A stretch of DNA of 64,000 bases from Amyelois transitella (GCF_032362555.1 NC_083505.1:6811501-6875500), one strand, 5' to 3'; shown: positions 1 through 12,270, counted from the stretch's first letter. A program made the numbers and translations. Notes: generated by a model from the sequence alone, not told the origin.

Positions 1-203
1 TACCACGTTTGTAACTCTTATGTTATTCTTATATTTTAAGTTTAATGAAATAGTAATATGATTGTTATTTTATTGAGTTTTCATTCGGTTTAAGTTGATT
101 CGGCGATAGGTTGCGCTTTGACCTAAAAAAGTGAAACTACTGTACTTTTTTATCACCTTAAATTTTTAATAACAGCTACTTTTTTTTTAATTTTCGTTGT
201 AAG

Positions 204-3200
204 GTCACGAGTCGACCGTAAAGCTGGAAAGCGGCGTGGGCACCTCGCTGCGGGAACTGATGCTGGAGGCGCCGCCGCAGCGACCGCGCCCAGACTACTC
301 CCGCATACCCACCTCCACTAAAGACTACGCCGTTGAGAAGAAAAACGAAATATTCACAAGTAAGTCATGTTGAGAGGATGAATGAAAACAGGAAAACAAA
401 AAAAAATTAAAGGTAAATACACTAGTGTAAATGAGAACGCGGTACGCCAAGACAAACACACCTTAAACAAATCGAGTACCTATGGTAAAATGTCAGTTCA
501 AGAGCAAGTAAAAAAAATGAATACTAATCAAGCAAAAGAACTATGCAAGTGTTTACATGTACTTACTTCATCCAGCCTACCCATCCGGGAAAGAGGCGTA
601 ATACATGTGTCTGTTGTTTATGTTCATTGACATCAGGGCAACAGTATTATTCGAATGAAGATGACCCAGGATTCTGTACAAAACTAACCAGCATTGTGGG
701 TGGTTACAATACTAATGTCCAGTTATTGTTATTCACGGTTTTTTTTATAAGTATCATATTATACTTTTCATTATAACACTTAAGTGTTAGTGAATTTAGA
801 CCCATGCAAGTCGCCTATATTACAAAAATTAAGTTTAAAATCATGCTTCATACTCGTTAAACACCTCAGTTACTAATCGTATCTAATGGTGTGGTTTTAA
901 AATTAAAAAGAGTATGAGTAAATACTCATAATATTGAAATTAATATTACATTGCTTATTTATCTAACTCAGGGGTGATGGACTCGGCTAAGGAAAATAAC
1001 GCCTTTACGTCGACGCAAACCACCGCAGTTCGCGATTACGTCAGCAGCGCGCTTTCGACCTCCACGCTTAACCGCCATAACTCATATAAAGAAACGAAAT
1101 CGCCAGATCTAAGTAAGTTAAAAATCTACATTCATGAATACACTCTAAGCCGTGCCGCTCTTTCTGTCACAGTTTGATAAAAACGATGTAATATGTGGTT
1201 TACGGATGGGATATTTCTTTTTGTTGGAATGTTGTGATGTGAAAGAAGATGTAAGTAGTAACAGGAATAGAAAAGGGTATATTAAGATAGTTTGGTCATG
1301 AGGTTGGAGCGAAAGGTTGGAGCGGGAAGGCCTAGACGAACGTATCTTGATCAAATTAAGAACGTCCGCACGAAGAGAATTATGAATGTGGATGGCGAAA
1401 GAAGTATAACCGGGAAAAAGGCGTGATTTTATTGATGTATGTATATTTCTTTTTAAATGAGTATTTAAATTAGGGTTTATTTGTAAATTCTGATGATATC
1501 ATAGTAATATAAATAAAATAAGACATTAGAAATGCAATTGGTTTGATGGTTTGGTTATGTCGAGAGGATGAATGAAAGCAGGTTCACTAAGTGTGATAGG
1601 ATATGTTTTATCCTTTCTCTTTCTATGTATTTGAGGCAAACGGAAGTGTTAAAAAAGAGTGATGACTACTTCTATAGTATTATATTACCCCTAATTCTAT
1701 GATAAATATAGAAAACAGTATCTAAGATGTCACATTTTCTAAATAAAATTTTACTTTTCTTTTCTTAAGAAAAATAATAACATACCCTAATATTTCAGCA
1801 AATTCTACAAACCTACGCCAAAGTAATAGCGAGATGGCACTAGGTCCTGCATCTTTAGGCCCAAGATCTCTATCATTTACAAGAATACCGAATGATAGTG
1901 CGAGGTAAGTTGAGGTTTACCGAAATTACATTCATAATGAGAATCTTTTTGTGCATTAAATTAAGTTAATTAGCTTAGGATTTTGTTTTTTTTTTTTTGA
2001 GCCCAACAAACCTAATGTGATTGGGCGCAAAGATGTTTTTTGAAAACTAAACAGGAAACTTTATAGAGCAGCCGCAGAACAGTTTCGTACACTATGACGA
2101 AACTTTATGTTTATATTACAGAAGAAGGGCAGAGAGTATAACACAAGAACCGGAGCGGGACCCCGAGCCGGAGTTTGTTCCATTTGCGACGGACAGAGCG
2201 GTGGGATTAGATCTTGAGGAATTCTTACCAGTGAGTATGATATTTTTAATTTCCTTTGTTTTTTAATATAAGATTCATGGTATATAACGTATTGACGGCA
2301 AATAGTGCTTGTAATTTAAGCATTCACGAATTAAGATTAATTCTATTCAAAATAACAAACTTTAAAAGTATGTACTTTTTGAACTGCAATTCCTTTAGTT
2401 TGGCAAAATTTTTGAAGTTCATTTGGAAATTTTATGTAAACACAACCTTTTGGAATGCAACCTAGATGATGTTATGATTAGTGTAATGTGATTATTTCTA
2501 TATGGGCTTCGGAGTCCCAATAAAAATGTTAAACAATATTATACTATAATACAGATATAAACAATATTCTTTGTAATGTTATGTTTAGAAAAAGTTTTAT
2601 AACTGTATTATTTTATATACGTAAGTATTTTCAATATTAAAAAATATTGCATGCTGAAGGGGCAAACTGTTGACACTGTTAAATGTATATATTTCCATCT
2701 ACTCGTACACAGTTATGCAGTAAATATTGTGAGTTTGAGCTTGAGTTGTGTCGTGTGTAGCGCGGCTTGGCGCTGGGCGGGCGGCGCGGGCGCGGCGGCG
2801 GCGGCGCGCAGCCCAGCGAGCAGGAGGTGCTGGGCGTCATGATGCGCGGCCACGACTCCATGATGGCCGTGCTCGCCGCCAGGCAGCGCTCGCTGCAGGT
2901 ATGTGCACCGCTCAATCACTAGCCTTCATAGCACCATGAACACAGCAAACGCCAGGGACGATGTGAAGAAAAAACATTAGAAAGCTATGAAATTTCCTTA
3001 GCATGTCTTTGTCTTATCACAACAATATGAAAGAGACATGAAGGAACGGAAAAAACGGTCTTTCTACTTAGCCTCATTCAAAAGGGTTGGAAAGAAAAAG
3101 AGGTCATTATTCAGTTTTTTAGTTGGTATTCTATTGGTTATATTTCACCATGGTTACATTTTTTATATGCTGTTGACGGTTCATAGGACACGATTCGAAT

Positions 3201-4743
3201 ATTTCGGATATTTTATAGAAGTCTTTACTACTAAAACGTATTAAAATTTTTAGCTTCAATATTTTTTTAAAAGGCTCTTTCTTAAAACATCTCTGCTCTT
3301 GCAAGTATACACTTCTCAAAGAAAATAATTATCACATTTAAGTTTTAAAACTAGGCAACTGGAATCAAATCAGTGTTCTAACTGACTTTAAAAGCATCCT
3401 TAAAGTAAAGTTTGAATGGAAGCGTTCTAAGTTTCTATTATCATTTTTTTTTTGCAGATATTTCATTCAGTGAGGATAAACAAGTCTCTAAAATCAGCGT
3501 TAGAATCAGTAATTGCCTTAGAAGACAAATCTGTAATATTGGACATACTCAATGTGATGGCGCATAAACCGTAAGTTATCTATTGTTATCCACATAGCTC
3601 ATGGGGTCTATTTATAATGAGTGTAAGTAAGATGCTCTTGTGATGAGTGAAAACACCGTGACGGAAACATACACAATGTTCCGTAACCATGTAACCATGA
3701 TCCGTTAAAGGCTCCCTGGTATAGTAAGCGGAGAGTTGCCTCTTGTAAAAACTAACTCAATCATCATCATGGTTAAAAGGCGCATCCTGGGCTCTCGACA
3801 CAGAGGTGAAAATGTAACCGGAACGACAAGAAAAAACCTTTCATAAATCTCTAAAATTTTAGGTGAGCTTCGTGTTTACGAGAATTATAAAAATATGCTC
3901 TTTTCAGATCGCTGTGGAACTTAGACATTTGTTTGTTGATGCTGCCTAAAATTTACGATTTACTGCAAAGCAAATACGAATCGTAAGTCACTTTAATTTT
4001 GCCTTCTTCTACCAAGCTTATACTATGTTTTTATTGAAATCCACTCACCCTTCTAAACAAGATTTATTATAACATTAATAGACGAGAAATAAACAAAAAA
4101 TTTCCGATATTGCATGCCATTTAGAGATGTTTAACCATTAATAATGGATTTTTTAATGAAGCCCACAATCCATAAATATAAAACTCGGCTTATTGTGAAC
4201 TAACTGCCCACGACTTCGTCCGCGTGGAATAGTTATTTTGGGCATCATTGAAGCCCTCAAGGATGAATAATTTTCCCCTTTTTACTACGCTTTTTTTATC
4301 ACATTTTCCATTATTTCTTTGCTTCTTATAGTTGCAGCGTGACATTTTATAGCCTCGATAAATGGTCTCTAAAAAGAATTTTTCAATTGGAACCACCAGT
4401 TCCCGAGATTAGCGCGTTCAAACAAACAAACAAACTCTTCAGCTTTATAGTATTAGTATAGATATATAATACCTACTTTTTTTGCAGATACATGCAGTGT
4501 GGATGTAATGCCCTAAGACTGATAGTACGTAATTTTTCGTCGGTGGTGCGCGCCAACGTGAGTGCGCCGGTGCGCACGCTCGGCGTCGACATTCCTCGCG
4601 AAGAACGTTACGCGAAATGTGTTCAAATACACCAATTGCTGCTAGACGTGCGGGCCTTTCTGCTCAAACGACAAACCCTGCAAGGACGCCTTGGAGCTGC
4701 CTTCCGTGACCTCCACACTCTTATGCAACAAGGACTTGACTGA
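204..4743 (+). CDS. KATNB1: Katanin p80 WD40-containing regulatory subunit B1, 3' part (5' end beyond the window)
   Basis: Non-catalytic subunit of the microtubule-severing enzyme katanin; it binds the p60 AAA ATPase and targets it to microtubules and centrosomes. Exons traced at 204-359, 972-1112, 1799-1904, 2122-2230, 2761-2898, 3458-3570, 3908-3982 and 4488-4743. All have AG/GT borders and consistent phases and give 363 residues plus a stop. The first half is a low-complexity linker. The last four exons form the con80 domain: RGHDSMMAVLAARQRSLQ, then LWNLDICLLMLPKIYDLL, then GVDIPREERYAKC. con80 binds the p60 N-terminus in known family members. The N-terminal WD40 propeller should lie left of base 1. 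Exon 5 (2761-2898) is very GC-rich with a Gly/Arg run, unlike its AT-rich surroundings. The next gene, MPHOSPH6-like, converges on it. Family assignment is secure; the 5' boundary of the first exon is the least certain join. Confidence 0.93.
1281..1440 (+). repeat. RTE-like non-LTR retrotransposon tail fragment in a katanin intron
   Basis: A degraded reading frame of the GRPRRTYLDQI type is followed by a tail ending in a GGCGTGATTTTATTGATGTATG-like string. The same tail recurs near 10015-10140 and 22499-22568. This pattern is typical of the 3' end of lepidopteran RTE-like LINEs. Only a short decayed piece is present. Confidence 0.5.
4200..4462 (-). mobile_element. Short non-autonomous Helitron, family A, in the last katanin intron
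   Basis: Read on the minus strand it starts TCTATACTAATACTATAAAG and ends in a GC-rich hairpin with a decayed CTAG (here CTAA). Close copies lie at 12271-12544, 27935-28155 and 39220-39485. Helitrons characteristically begin TC, end CTRR after a hairpin and insert between A and T. No coding capacity. Confidence 0.72.
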
Positions 4744-5004
4744 CCATGACAACATGTTTTCACATTTTATAAAAAAAATAATCAAGAACACAAATCTCAT
4801 AATGGCGACACTACTATGATGCTGATAATTTTGTAAATTTGTATCATAATCATTACGTTAAAGATGTATCGGTCCATTAAAATTTCCATAAGTAATACTT
4901 ACATGTTTAAATTTAAATTGAAGATAAACCAAGTTTTAATTCTTGGTGCTTGTGTCTTTCAGGATTAAGAAAATTTTTATTATGTTTTAATTCCAAATCT
5001 CGTT

Positions 5005-5010
5005 AATAAA
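5005..5010 (+). terminator. Candidate polyadenylation signal for katanin p80
   Basis: First canonical AATAAA downstream of the katanin stop codon, about 260 bases past it. The sequence is AT-rich, so other sites further on could be used. Confidence 0.4.
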
Positions 5011-5641
5011 TCCAACAAAAAAAATATGATTGTAAATTGGATATTCTCATTATTGCAAGGCTAGCCATTTATTCTATGTTAAAATAATCATGTTCCAAAT
5101 ATAACATATTGTTTAACGTTGCTTGGCTATTACACCAGTCAGCTGAGTAAGTATATCTACTACTACCTTCATTTAGACCTTACATAAACAAGTTAATATT
5201 TCTTTGAAAAACCCTGTATAATGACTTTATTTTTATAAAAATGTCTATGTACCTAATGATATACACAGCAAACAAAATTGTTCACATACTATTAAAATTA
5301 AATTATTTACAAACTAACAAACTGCATAAACATAATTATGCGTCAGCATCACTCAAATCAATAAATATTTACTATATAAATTAAATTAATTTCGTATTAT
5401 TTATTTATTTATAAGCTTCTTTATGTATACATAAAAAGCAAAAGTGACCGACTGATTAATCAATGCACAGCACTACTGGACCGATTGGGCTAAATTATAA
5501 AATGGCATGCACCTACAATCGATTTTCTGGTCATATTAGTATGACTAGGTACCAAGAAACAGTGCAACAATAGTATAGTTACTTTATAGATATTTATTTT
5601 CATTTCATTTTATTTTTATATGAGTGGAACATATAATTAGT

Positions 5642-6697
5642 AGAGTTGCCACGAATAGTGAATTGGCCGAATACCGAATATTCGGCAACGCGGTCGGCCG
5701 AAGCGCCGAATATTCGGCACGAAATACATCCCTAAAATCTTTCCACTGCATTTATTCTGCTTTCGTGCTTCTTTTGCCATACCCAAAGCCAATTTTACTC
5801 CCATACATTAATGTCGGGGCCAACACGCCCTTATGCACAGCCAGTCGAGCCTTTTTGGATAGTTTCTGACTGCTCATAAGGGCATGCAAAGCTCCATTCA
5901 CCATGTTCCCCGCGTTCACTCTCCTTTCAATATCACTATACTTGCCATCTGATGTAAACTTTGATCCTATATACAAACTCTTTCACTTGCTCAACTTTTT
6001 TTTAAAAGAAACGAATGAAAATGATAGGACTATTGAAATACATGACAGTTTCTGGAACTGCTTTGAGGAAGTCGCAACAGATACCTAATATGCGAAATGC
6101 TAATGATGAGGTGGACGTGGAGAAGAGTGCCAAACCAGTTGGATTTTTATTTGAAAACAGTTCGCTTAGATCGGAAGGCCGACCCTTACAAGTGGTGGTT
6201 CGCAAACGAAAAACAATTCCCAAATCTTTCGAAATTTGCTAAAGTTTATCTTTGTTCTCCTGGAAGTAGCGTGTATAGTGAAAGGTTATACGTATTTTTC
6301 AAGGATAAAATGTATTCCATTTTATGCCCAGGATCATCGAAATCGAACCGTTAGTTTTCACGTGATGCTTGAACATACAGACAGACAGATAGACAAAATT
6401 TTTTATAATCACTTATTTGGGTTTGGTATCGATCCAGTAACACCCCCTGCTATTTATTTTTTCAATATTTTCAATGTACAGAATTGACCCTTCTACAGAT
6501 TTATTATATGTATAGATAACTTACCACTGGTCAATTTTAATTACTAAAGTACCTATTGTCATTTGGAAATAGATACATAATTTTGAATAATATACGTGTC
6601 TTTTTTACATGATTTGGTACCTATTATTCGGCCGAATACCGAATAGCATAAAAAGTGGCCGAATACCGAATAATTGCCGAATATTCGTGGCATCTCT
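5642..6697. mobile_element. Non-autonomous hAT-type element with 8-bp target duplication
   Basis: Bounded by inverted ends AGAGTTGCCACGAATA (left) and the complement of AGAGATGCCACGAATA (right). Perfect 8-bp direct repeats TAATTAGT flank it at 5634-5641 and 6698-6705. An 8-bp duplication with short imperfect inverted ends is the hAT superfamily signature. Both subterminal regions carry repeated CCGAATA / CGAATATTCGG motifs, likely binding sites for a transposase supplied elsewhere. The interior codes for no transposase and holds an RTE-like fragment at 5752-5976. Confidence 0.8.
5752..5976 (-). pseudogene. Non-LTR retrotransposon fragment (reverse transcriptase C-terminal region)
   Basis: The minus strand encodes about 70 residues containing YIGSKFTSDGKYSDIERRVN and VHKGVLAPTLMYGS. 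This block follows the reverse transcriptase in common lepidopteran RTE-like elements. It is truncated at both ends and nested inside the hAT-type element, so it is a dead fragment. Confidence 0.72.
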
Positions 6698-6976
6698 TAA
6701 TTAGTGCCAAATTAGCTGTGGATGTGCTCAGTTTCATTTAAACTACTGTTTTTTTTTGGTTTTATCGGTTCGCACTAATAATAAATAAAATTCATGAAGT
6801 ATGAAAGATGAAGAAGTTAGAATAAACTTAAAAACTGCTAAACCAATTTTGATACACAGAGGGAATGAAAGGGAACCTCTTGGAATAAGACAGGCTACTT
6901 TCTTTCTAGAAATTCTCACAGGAGCGAAGGCACCGGCAAAAGATAGTATTTTATAAAGTTATGTGTTTATGAATTA

Positions 6977-7433
6977 CTAGCTTTTACCCGCAGCTTCATC
7001 GCGTGAATTGAGCGCTGTCTTCGAAAAACGAATTTAACATTGACTCCATCTGCTAACAAAAGGGCAACGAAATAAGCACCTACACCTACAAAATAATAAC
7101 TCCATGGGAACTATAGTTTTAAATGGGATTAATGGTACCCTGTGTCCTTTAAATACATTGTTGATTTAATAAAGATCTATATGGTCCTTTACAGCACAAG
7201 ATTTAAATCAATATTTTCGAACATATTACAGATTTAAAATAGCGGGAAATAGCGCTTGCGGCGGTACTGGCCGACCGGGGCGACAGCAGCATGCCTATCA
7301 AAAGCTGTGAACATTGTATATAAAGACATCCTGTAATTTAATAATTGTTGTAAAAATAAAATAAATAGTCAGTTTTTCTGTAGTGTATTTAGTATCAGCA
7401 TTGCACCCGTGTGAAGCTGGGGCAGATTGCTAG
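6977..7433. mobile_element. Helitron-like segment with inverted 3' ends
   Basis: The left border is CTAG followed by a CCCGCAGCTTCATCGCG string, which is a Helitron 3' end on the minus strand. The right border is a GTGAAGCTGGGGCAGATTG string ending in CTAG then T, a 3' end on the plus strand. The interior is non-coding. It may be two tail-to-tail insertions. Confidence 0.42.
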
Positions 7434-7771
7434 TATATATTATACCATAATTACTGGGATAATGAAAATATCAATTAATCAAAAGACTTCTTTATTCTAG
7501 CACGTAACAATAACTTACATATAAAATGTAATTTAAGTATTGTATGTACTACAATATATTTTTTAATGAATAAACTCTGAAAATGTCTGAAGAAGTTCAG
7601 TCCTTAAATTATAAAGTAATTAGATATTCATGAATGTCACACTTATTCCTACAACTTCAAGAATTTGATGCCCTGAATTTAAACCAAAAGACATGCACCA
7701 CAACAATGAAAGTGTAAATATATCCAGTATACCTACCAGCTTTCAACAATTCCTGTAGATCAAGTAAAAAG

Positions 7772-8782
7772 ATGTGTGTCAGAATGGCGGGTGTACCTCA
7801 CGGATTTTAATATCTGTTTTGGATTAAAAACGTACCTGATGTGTACCTCAGTGTACCTATCCTAAAAATCTGTGTACCTCCTTCTATGTAAAGATTTTTA
7901 ATAAAATAGGTACACCCGCGGTCCTGACGTCAGGACCGCGGGTGTACTTCTAGTTAGCATATGTAAGTAAGTTAACTGTATATGTAGATTTGGTACCTCT
8001 TGTGTACCTGCAGAAACAAATATTAAATAAATAAAAAATATTAAGGGTGCTGAGAAAATGAAAAAAAAATAAAAATAAAAAAAAGGAACTCTTATAGGAT
8101 CACTCTAGTATCTGTCTGTATGTGATTATACATTTATGTACAGAATTGTAACATTCCTAAATCACAAAATATATTTTTATGTATATTACAAAAAAATATT
8201 TTAATCTATAAAGGTCACATTCTGAAATCATACATTTAGCTTTTTCTTACATTATTACAAAGATCGTCATAACACTCCCATCGCTTGCCTCGGAAGGATA
8301 CCTACATAAAAGTATATACTGTAGTAATGAACTAGAACTAGATCATTTATACATAAACATTTTGTTGTTGATATATGTTAATTATAATTTGTGTTGTGCA
8401 ACTTCTTTTCTGTTTTGTTCAGAATGTGTCATAACTGGCCAGTTACAAAAAAAAGAAAAAGAAAATTTTAACATGAAAAAAAATGTTTTTTTACATTTTC
8501 TCAGCACCCTTAATATTTTTTATTTATTTAATATTTGTTTCTGCAGGTACACAAGAGGTACCAAATCTACATATACAGTTAACTTACCTACATATGCTAA
8601 CTAGAAGTACACCCGCGGTCCTGACGTCAGGACCGCGGGTGTACCTATTTTATTAAAAATCTTTACATAGAAGAAGGTACACAGATTTTTAGGATAGGTA
8701 CACTGAGGTACACATCAGGTACGTTTTTAATCCAAAACAGATATTAAAATCCGTGAGGTACACCCGCCATTCTGACACACAT
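7772..8782. mobile_element. 1.0-kb fold-back (palindromic) transposable element abutting MPHOSPH6
   Basis: Two arms of about 300 bp are near-perfect reverse complements: 7772 to about 8065 and about 8490 to 8782. Flanking direct repeats GTAAAAAG lie at 7764-7771 and 8783-8790, giving an 8-bp target duplication. Each arm carries many GTGTACCT / AGGTACAC motifs and an internal perfect 38-base palindrome (7910-7947 and 8607-8644) centred on GACGTC. The interior spacer is AT-rich and non-coding. The duplication suggests hAT-like mobilisation, but the fold-back form leaves the superfamily open. The right end is 16 bases from the stop codon of the minus-strand MPHOSPH6-like gene, so the element probably sits in that gene's 3' UTR. 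Confidence 0.82.
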
Positions 8783-8798
8783 GTAAAAAGATCTGCTT

Positions 8799-9212
8799 TT
8801 ATATCCTTTTCTTTTTAGCAACACATATTTTACTAGGAGTGTTGGTACATTGTCTTTTCCTTTTATATGTTTCCATCTTTTTAGCTAATATTTCGTCAGA
8901 TATATCTTTATCCATTTCACCATTCAATTCTTCTTCATTATTTTCCAGTTCCATAAGTCGTTCTATTTCTGGATTCATTCCTTTAAATGATAACCGGCCT
9001 TCTAATAAATCTTCACAAAATATGAAACTTGTCTCAGTTATAAAATTCCCAGTTGCATGTCTCATTTCATTTGTAATAATATTAGAATACATACTATCAT
9101 GACCATGTGTGTTTTCTAACTCTTTTTCTATTCGCTCTTTAGTTTTCCGCATAAACTTCATTTCTAGAACTGACTTTGGTAATTGTAACTTCTTTTTATT
9201 TGCATTTGCCAT
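8799..9212 (-). CDS. MPHOSPH6: M-phase phosphoprotein 6 homologue (nuclear exosome cofactor)
   Basis: Small basic nuclear protein which, in known members, links the RNA exosome to the MTR4 helicase and helps 3' processing of 5.8S rRNA. The single open frame gives 137 residues. Diagnostic blocks are LPKSVLEMKFMRKTKE near residue 11, then FIFCEDLLEGRLSFKGMNPE in the middle, which matches the family core CEDLL-G-(M/L)SF-G-NPE. A lysine/arginine-rich tail ends the protein. The first ATG on the minus strand is at 9212; an in-frame GTG three codons upstream is not a plausible start. The length is slightly below the roughly 160 residues of vertebrate members. No introns are present. A fold-back element begins 16 bases past the stop. 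Confidence 0.86.
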   Translation of the reverse strand: MANANKKKLQLPKSVLEMKFMRKTKERIEKELENTHGHDSMYSNIITNEMRHATGNFITETSFIFCEDLLEGRLSFKGMNPEIERLMELENNEEELNGEMDKDISDEILAKKMETYKRKRQCTNTPSKICVAKKKRI

Positions 9213-9800
9213 ATTTATCACTATGCTTTTATGAAAATATACTATTTATAGAACCTATACTAGTTTATAAATAACAATAATAAATTTGTGCTTCAGTGGC
9301 TCCTGTTACAAAGCTATTTAAAATTTTAAACTTGAAGAAATGATGTAAACTTTACACTTATTATTTTTGGTCAGAAATATATCTTAAATGCACTTTATTT
9401 TAGTGAAATGAACGTAAATAACCAACAATTAATGTTAAAATACTTCATGCATGCGACTCGCATTTTATTGCATCAAAAATGTGACAGACAACAAATTTGG
9501 TTGGTGACAGTACGTATAATTTGACATTGACACCTCGACTAAGTGAACGAACCAAAGAGATTGTACCTATACCGCGGACAACACGCACCTTTTGTTGAGG
9601 AAAAGGGAATGATCTTGAAATTACTCGTTGCCCCAATAAATCTTTCTTCTCCGATCTCAATATTTCACATAATGTAGATTTAGTAGAACCACGCCATCTC
9701 TTTACCACGGATGTCGTAAAATTCGACTAAAGGAATAGGCGCGGTACACGTTTCTATCTCGGTCTAGTAGCGTAGCGAAAAAACATAGCGTGTTCCTGGT
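9213..9800. other. MPHOSPH6 upstream region; no confident gene
   Basis: AT-rich sequence containing an 87-codon open stretch on the minus strand at 9445-9708 that I do not recognise. The segment around 9690-9740 matches the tail of the CATACATA SINE-like family in reverse. The 5' UTR and promoter of the minus-strand gene should lie here. Confidence 0.4.
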
Positions 9801-9808
9801 AAAGGGTC

Positions 9809-10140
9809 ATACATACATACATACATATAGTCACGTCTATATCCCTTGCGGGGTAGACAGAGCCAATAGTCCCGAAAAGACTGAATGGCCACATTCAGCT
9901 GCTCTGCTTAATGATGGAATTGAGATCCAAATAGTGACAGGTTGCTAGCCCATCGCCTAGAAAAGAATCCCAAGTTTGTAAGCCTATCCCTTAGTCGCCT
10001 AGTAAAGGGTCAAGAGTACCCGAAACGTTACGACCCGTTCTAAATGTGGATGAAGCGAAGGAAGTATGCAGAGATCGTGGCAAGTATGATGTAGTACCTA
10101 TTTGCCTACCCCTCCGGAAAAGAGGCATGATTTTATGTAT
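9809..10140 (+). repeat. CATACATA-headed SINE-like repeat plus RTE-like tail
   Basis: Begins with a CATA microsatellite, then TAGTCACGTCTATATCCCTT and GGGTAGACAGAGCCAATAGT. The same unit is fuller at 30969-31245 and partial at 10588-10684, 25262-25385, 30328-30420, 45611-45778, 53308-53522 and 60485-60575. From about 10011 an RTE-like tail (AATGTGGATGAAGCGAAGGA and AGAGGCATGATTTTATGTATG) is joined to it. Confidence 0.7.
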
Positions 10141-10587
10141 GTACAGATTGTCAATCAAAGGAAAGGATAATAAACTTTTTTTTAGCAATTTGCTATGGCA
10201 ACTACAGACAAATAACTAATATGCGATGATTAAATAAGAAATAAAAATACAATATTATAATATGCAATTACATTTACTTCTTTCGGTAATCTTTACAGAA
10301 TTGAACTGTTTCATGTTTTAATCTTTGCCTATTCACTTCGTAGTCAGTTTTTGAAAGAAGACTACATTCTTTTGCTCTATCAAAACCAGTTAGGATTGCC
10401 AGCCATTTATTTCGCTCGATAAAATTTGATAGAAAGCTAAAAAAAATTATGCATTATTTCATACGCCATAAATGATTTGGTCACCCTAGTCATGAATTCA
10501 TTTATTATCAAAAACCACATAAAATTAAAAGTCATTAGTGTTATGAATGTTGAATTCTAATCTATTCTAACGAATTCTATCATTAAG

Positions 10588-10684
10588 CCAAATAGCTGAA
10601 CGTGGCCATTCAGTCTTTTCAAGACTGTTGGCTCTGTCTACCCCGCAAGGGATATAGACGTGACCATATGTATGTATGTATGTA
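10588..10684 (-). repeat. CATACATA SINE-like repeat, partial, inverted
   Basis: Reverse complement of the first about 100 bases of the family seen at 9809 and 30969, ending in a TATGTATG run. Confidence 0.7.
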
Positions 10685-11462
10685 ATTTGGCGAGTTTTTC
10701 TTTACAAATCCTTAAAATACCTAAGACACTTTCGGTTTGGATAATATACCTAAAACTGAGCAAGTAACTACAAGTAATACTCGCGTGTGAACGTTTCCGT
10801 AGGTACGTTATCATAGCTTTAACTAAGAAAAAACGCACGCATACAAAGAATTACACTTGTTATATGGGAGCTCAACTTAGAGCAAATATTAAATTAATTG
10901 TATAGTAGGGGTGGAGATTGCGGAGGTTAAACGGAAATTGCTTTGTGTAAAATCCCGACCCTTACTGACTTACAAAAGCTCACCCCAGGCTCCTTTCCAT
11001 AGATGAGAGGAAATAACAGGAACGAACCAGGAGGAAAAAGACGGTAATTGAATAATTTTGCTTTATTATATTACTAGTTTTCACCCGCAACTCCCCGTCT
11101 GCGTTGAATATTTTGGTTTCGTGAGAATTGCCAAAAAATATGTATCCTATTAAAATTAAAAAGTAATATGTCGACAATTCGACATAGTGTATGAAAGGTA
11201 TAAAAAAAAATACATAAACATTTTCTTATAGGTCAATTAAATTTTTAATTAATATCATATAGATCTTTGGTATTAATTTGATAGACACTTTTAACTGAAA
11301 ACGTAAAAATATGCATTGATCATGGTAGACACTCCATAACTTACCTAGGGACAAAATACCTACTTTTATAAAAATAATTTAACAAAATTTTAAATAAATA
11401 GGTCCTTACATACCTATAACTCTACTCACAGGTATAGATCGAGAATTCTAGTTCTACTAGGT

Positions 11463-11518
11463 ATGTGTGTGGTGGTTGGTGTAAACGGGTACCTATGTAC
11501 ACCAACCACCACGCACAT
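11463..11518. repeat. Hairpin, 21-bp arms with one mismatch, 14-base loop
   Basis: Left arm 11463-11483 (GTGGTGGTTGGTGTA core) and right arm 11498-11518 (TACACCAACCACCAC core) pair with a single mismatch. The 56-base size overlaps small-RNA precursors, but a decayed palindromic transposon is equally possible. Confidence 0.6.
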
Positions 11519-12013
11519 CTTCAAAATAAATTGCTTTTACGTCATACACACCATGTCATATAATCATTCTAGTCTGATTAATAAAAAAAGACGTACGTAG
11601 GTACTTTGTAGATATGACAAATGTGTTTTTCTTGTAATATTATATTTATAAAGTATTAGTCTTAGTATGGAACATAATTTCACTAAAGATTAACAGTAAT
11701 TGCGATCTCTGTTATTAATTATTATGCATATTGTACATAATATGATTTCGTAGGTAAATATACAAGAAAAATGCTCTTTGTTTGTGTCGTGGTCGTGTGT
11801 GGCGTTGTATTGACGTGATGTGATATGCCCGGGCTCATCAATGTCAAATACCCGGGTAAACCCCGGGTTAAGTCTGTGCTATGGAACCGGGACTGGTACC
11901 TTTCCTTCTAAGACTTTTGTTTCAACGCCTCTCAATTTCTTGCTACATTTTTCCCCTCCTTCTCAACTGATTTGTGGTTGTGGTTTGTGTCGGTTATAAT
12001 AAAATTATTATAA

Positions 12014-12059
12014 CAATTAATGCAAAGTTATAATAATAATTTTAACTTTGCATTAATTG
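12014..12059. repeat. Perfect 17-bp hairpin
   Basis: Left arm 12014-12030 (CAATTAATGCAAAGTTA) and right arm 12043-12059 are exact reverse complements around a 12-base AT spacer. Function unknown. Confidence 0.65.
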
Positions 12060-12270
12060 CTTATTTAAATAACGCGCGTCGAAGTGTCGAATTAGTTTTG
12101 ATTAGTATTTTACTGTTTGAAGGAGTAGGTATGCATTTTCTTTTTCACGAAACACAACTCTGAATAATTATTTATACACACGAGATTTATACAATTCATG
12201 TCATGTCTCTACCTCTCATCTTTAAAATATCTTTTATTTAACCAAGTGCTCCGTTATTTTATTAAAGTTA

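Noticed and set aside
9445-9708. 87-codon minus-strand open frame as a gene
   Set aside because: No recognisable domain, it overlaps a reversed repeat tail, and its start is not supported by a promoter or conservation that I can see.
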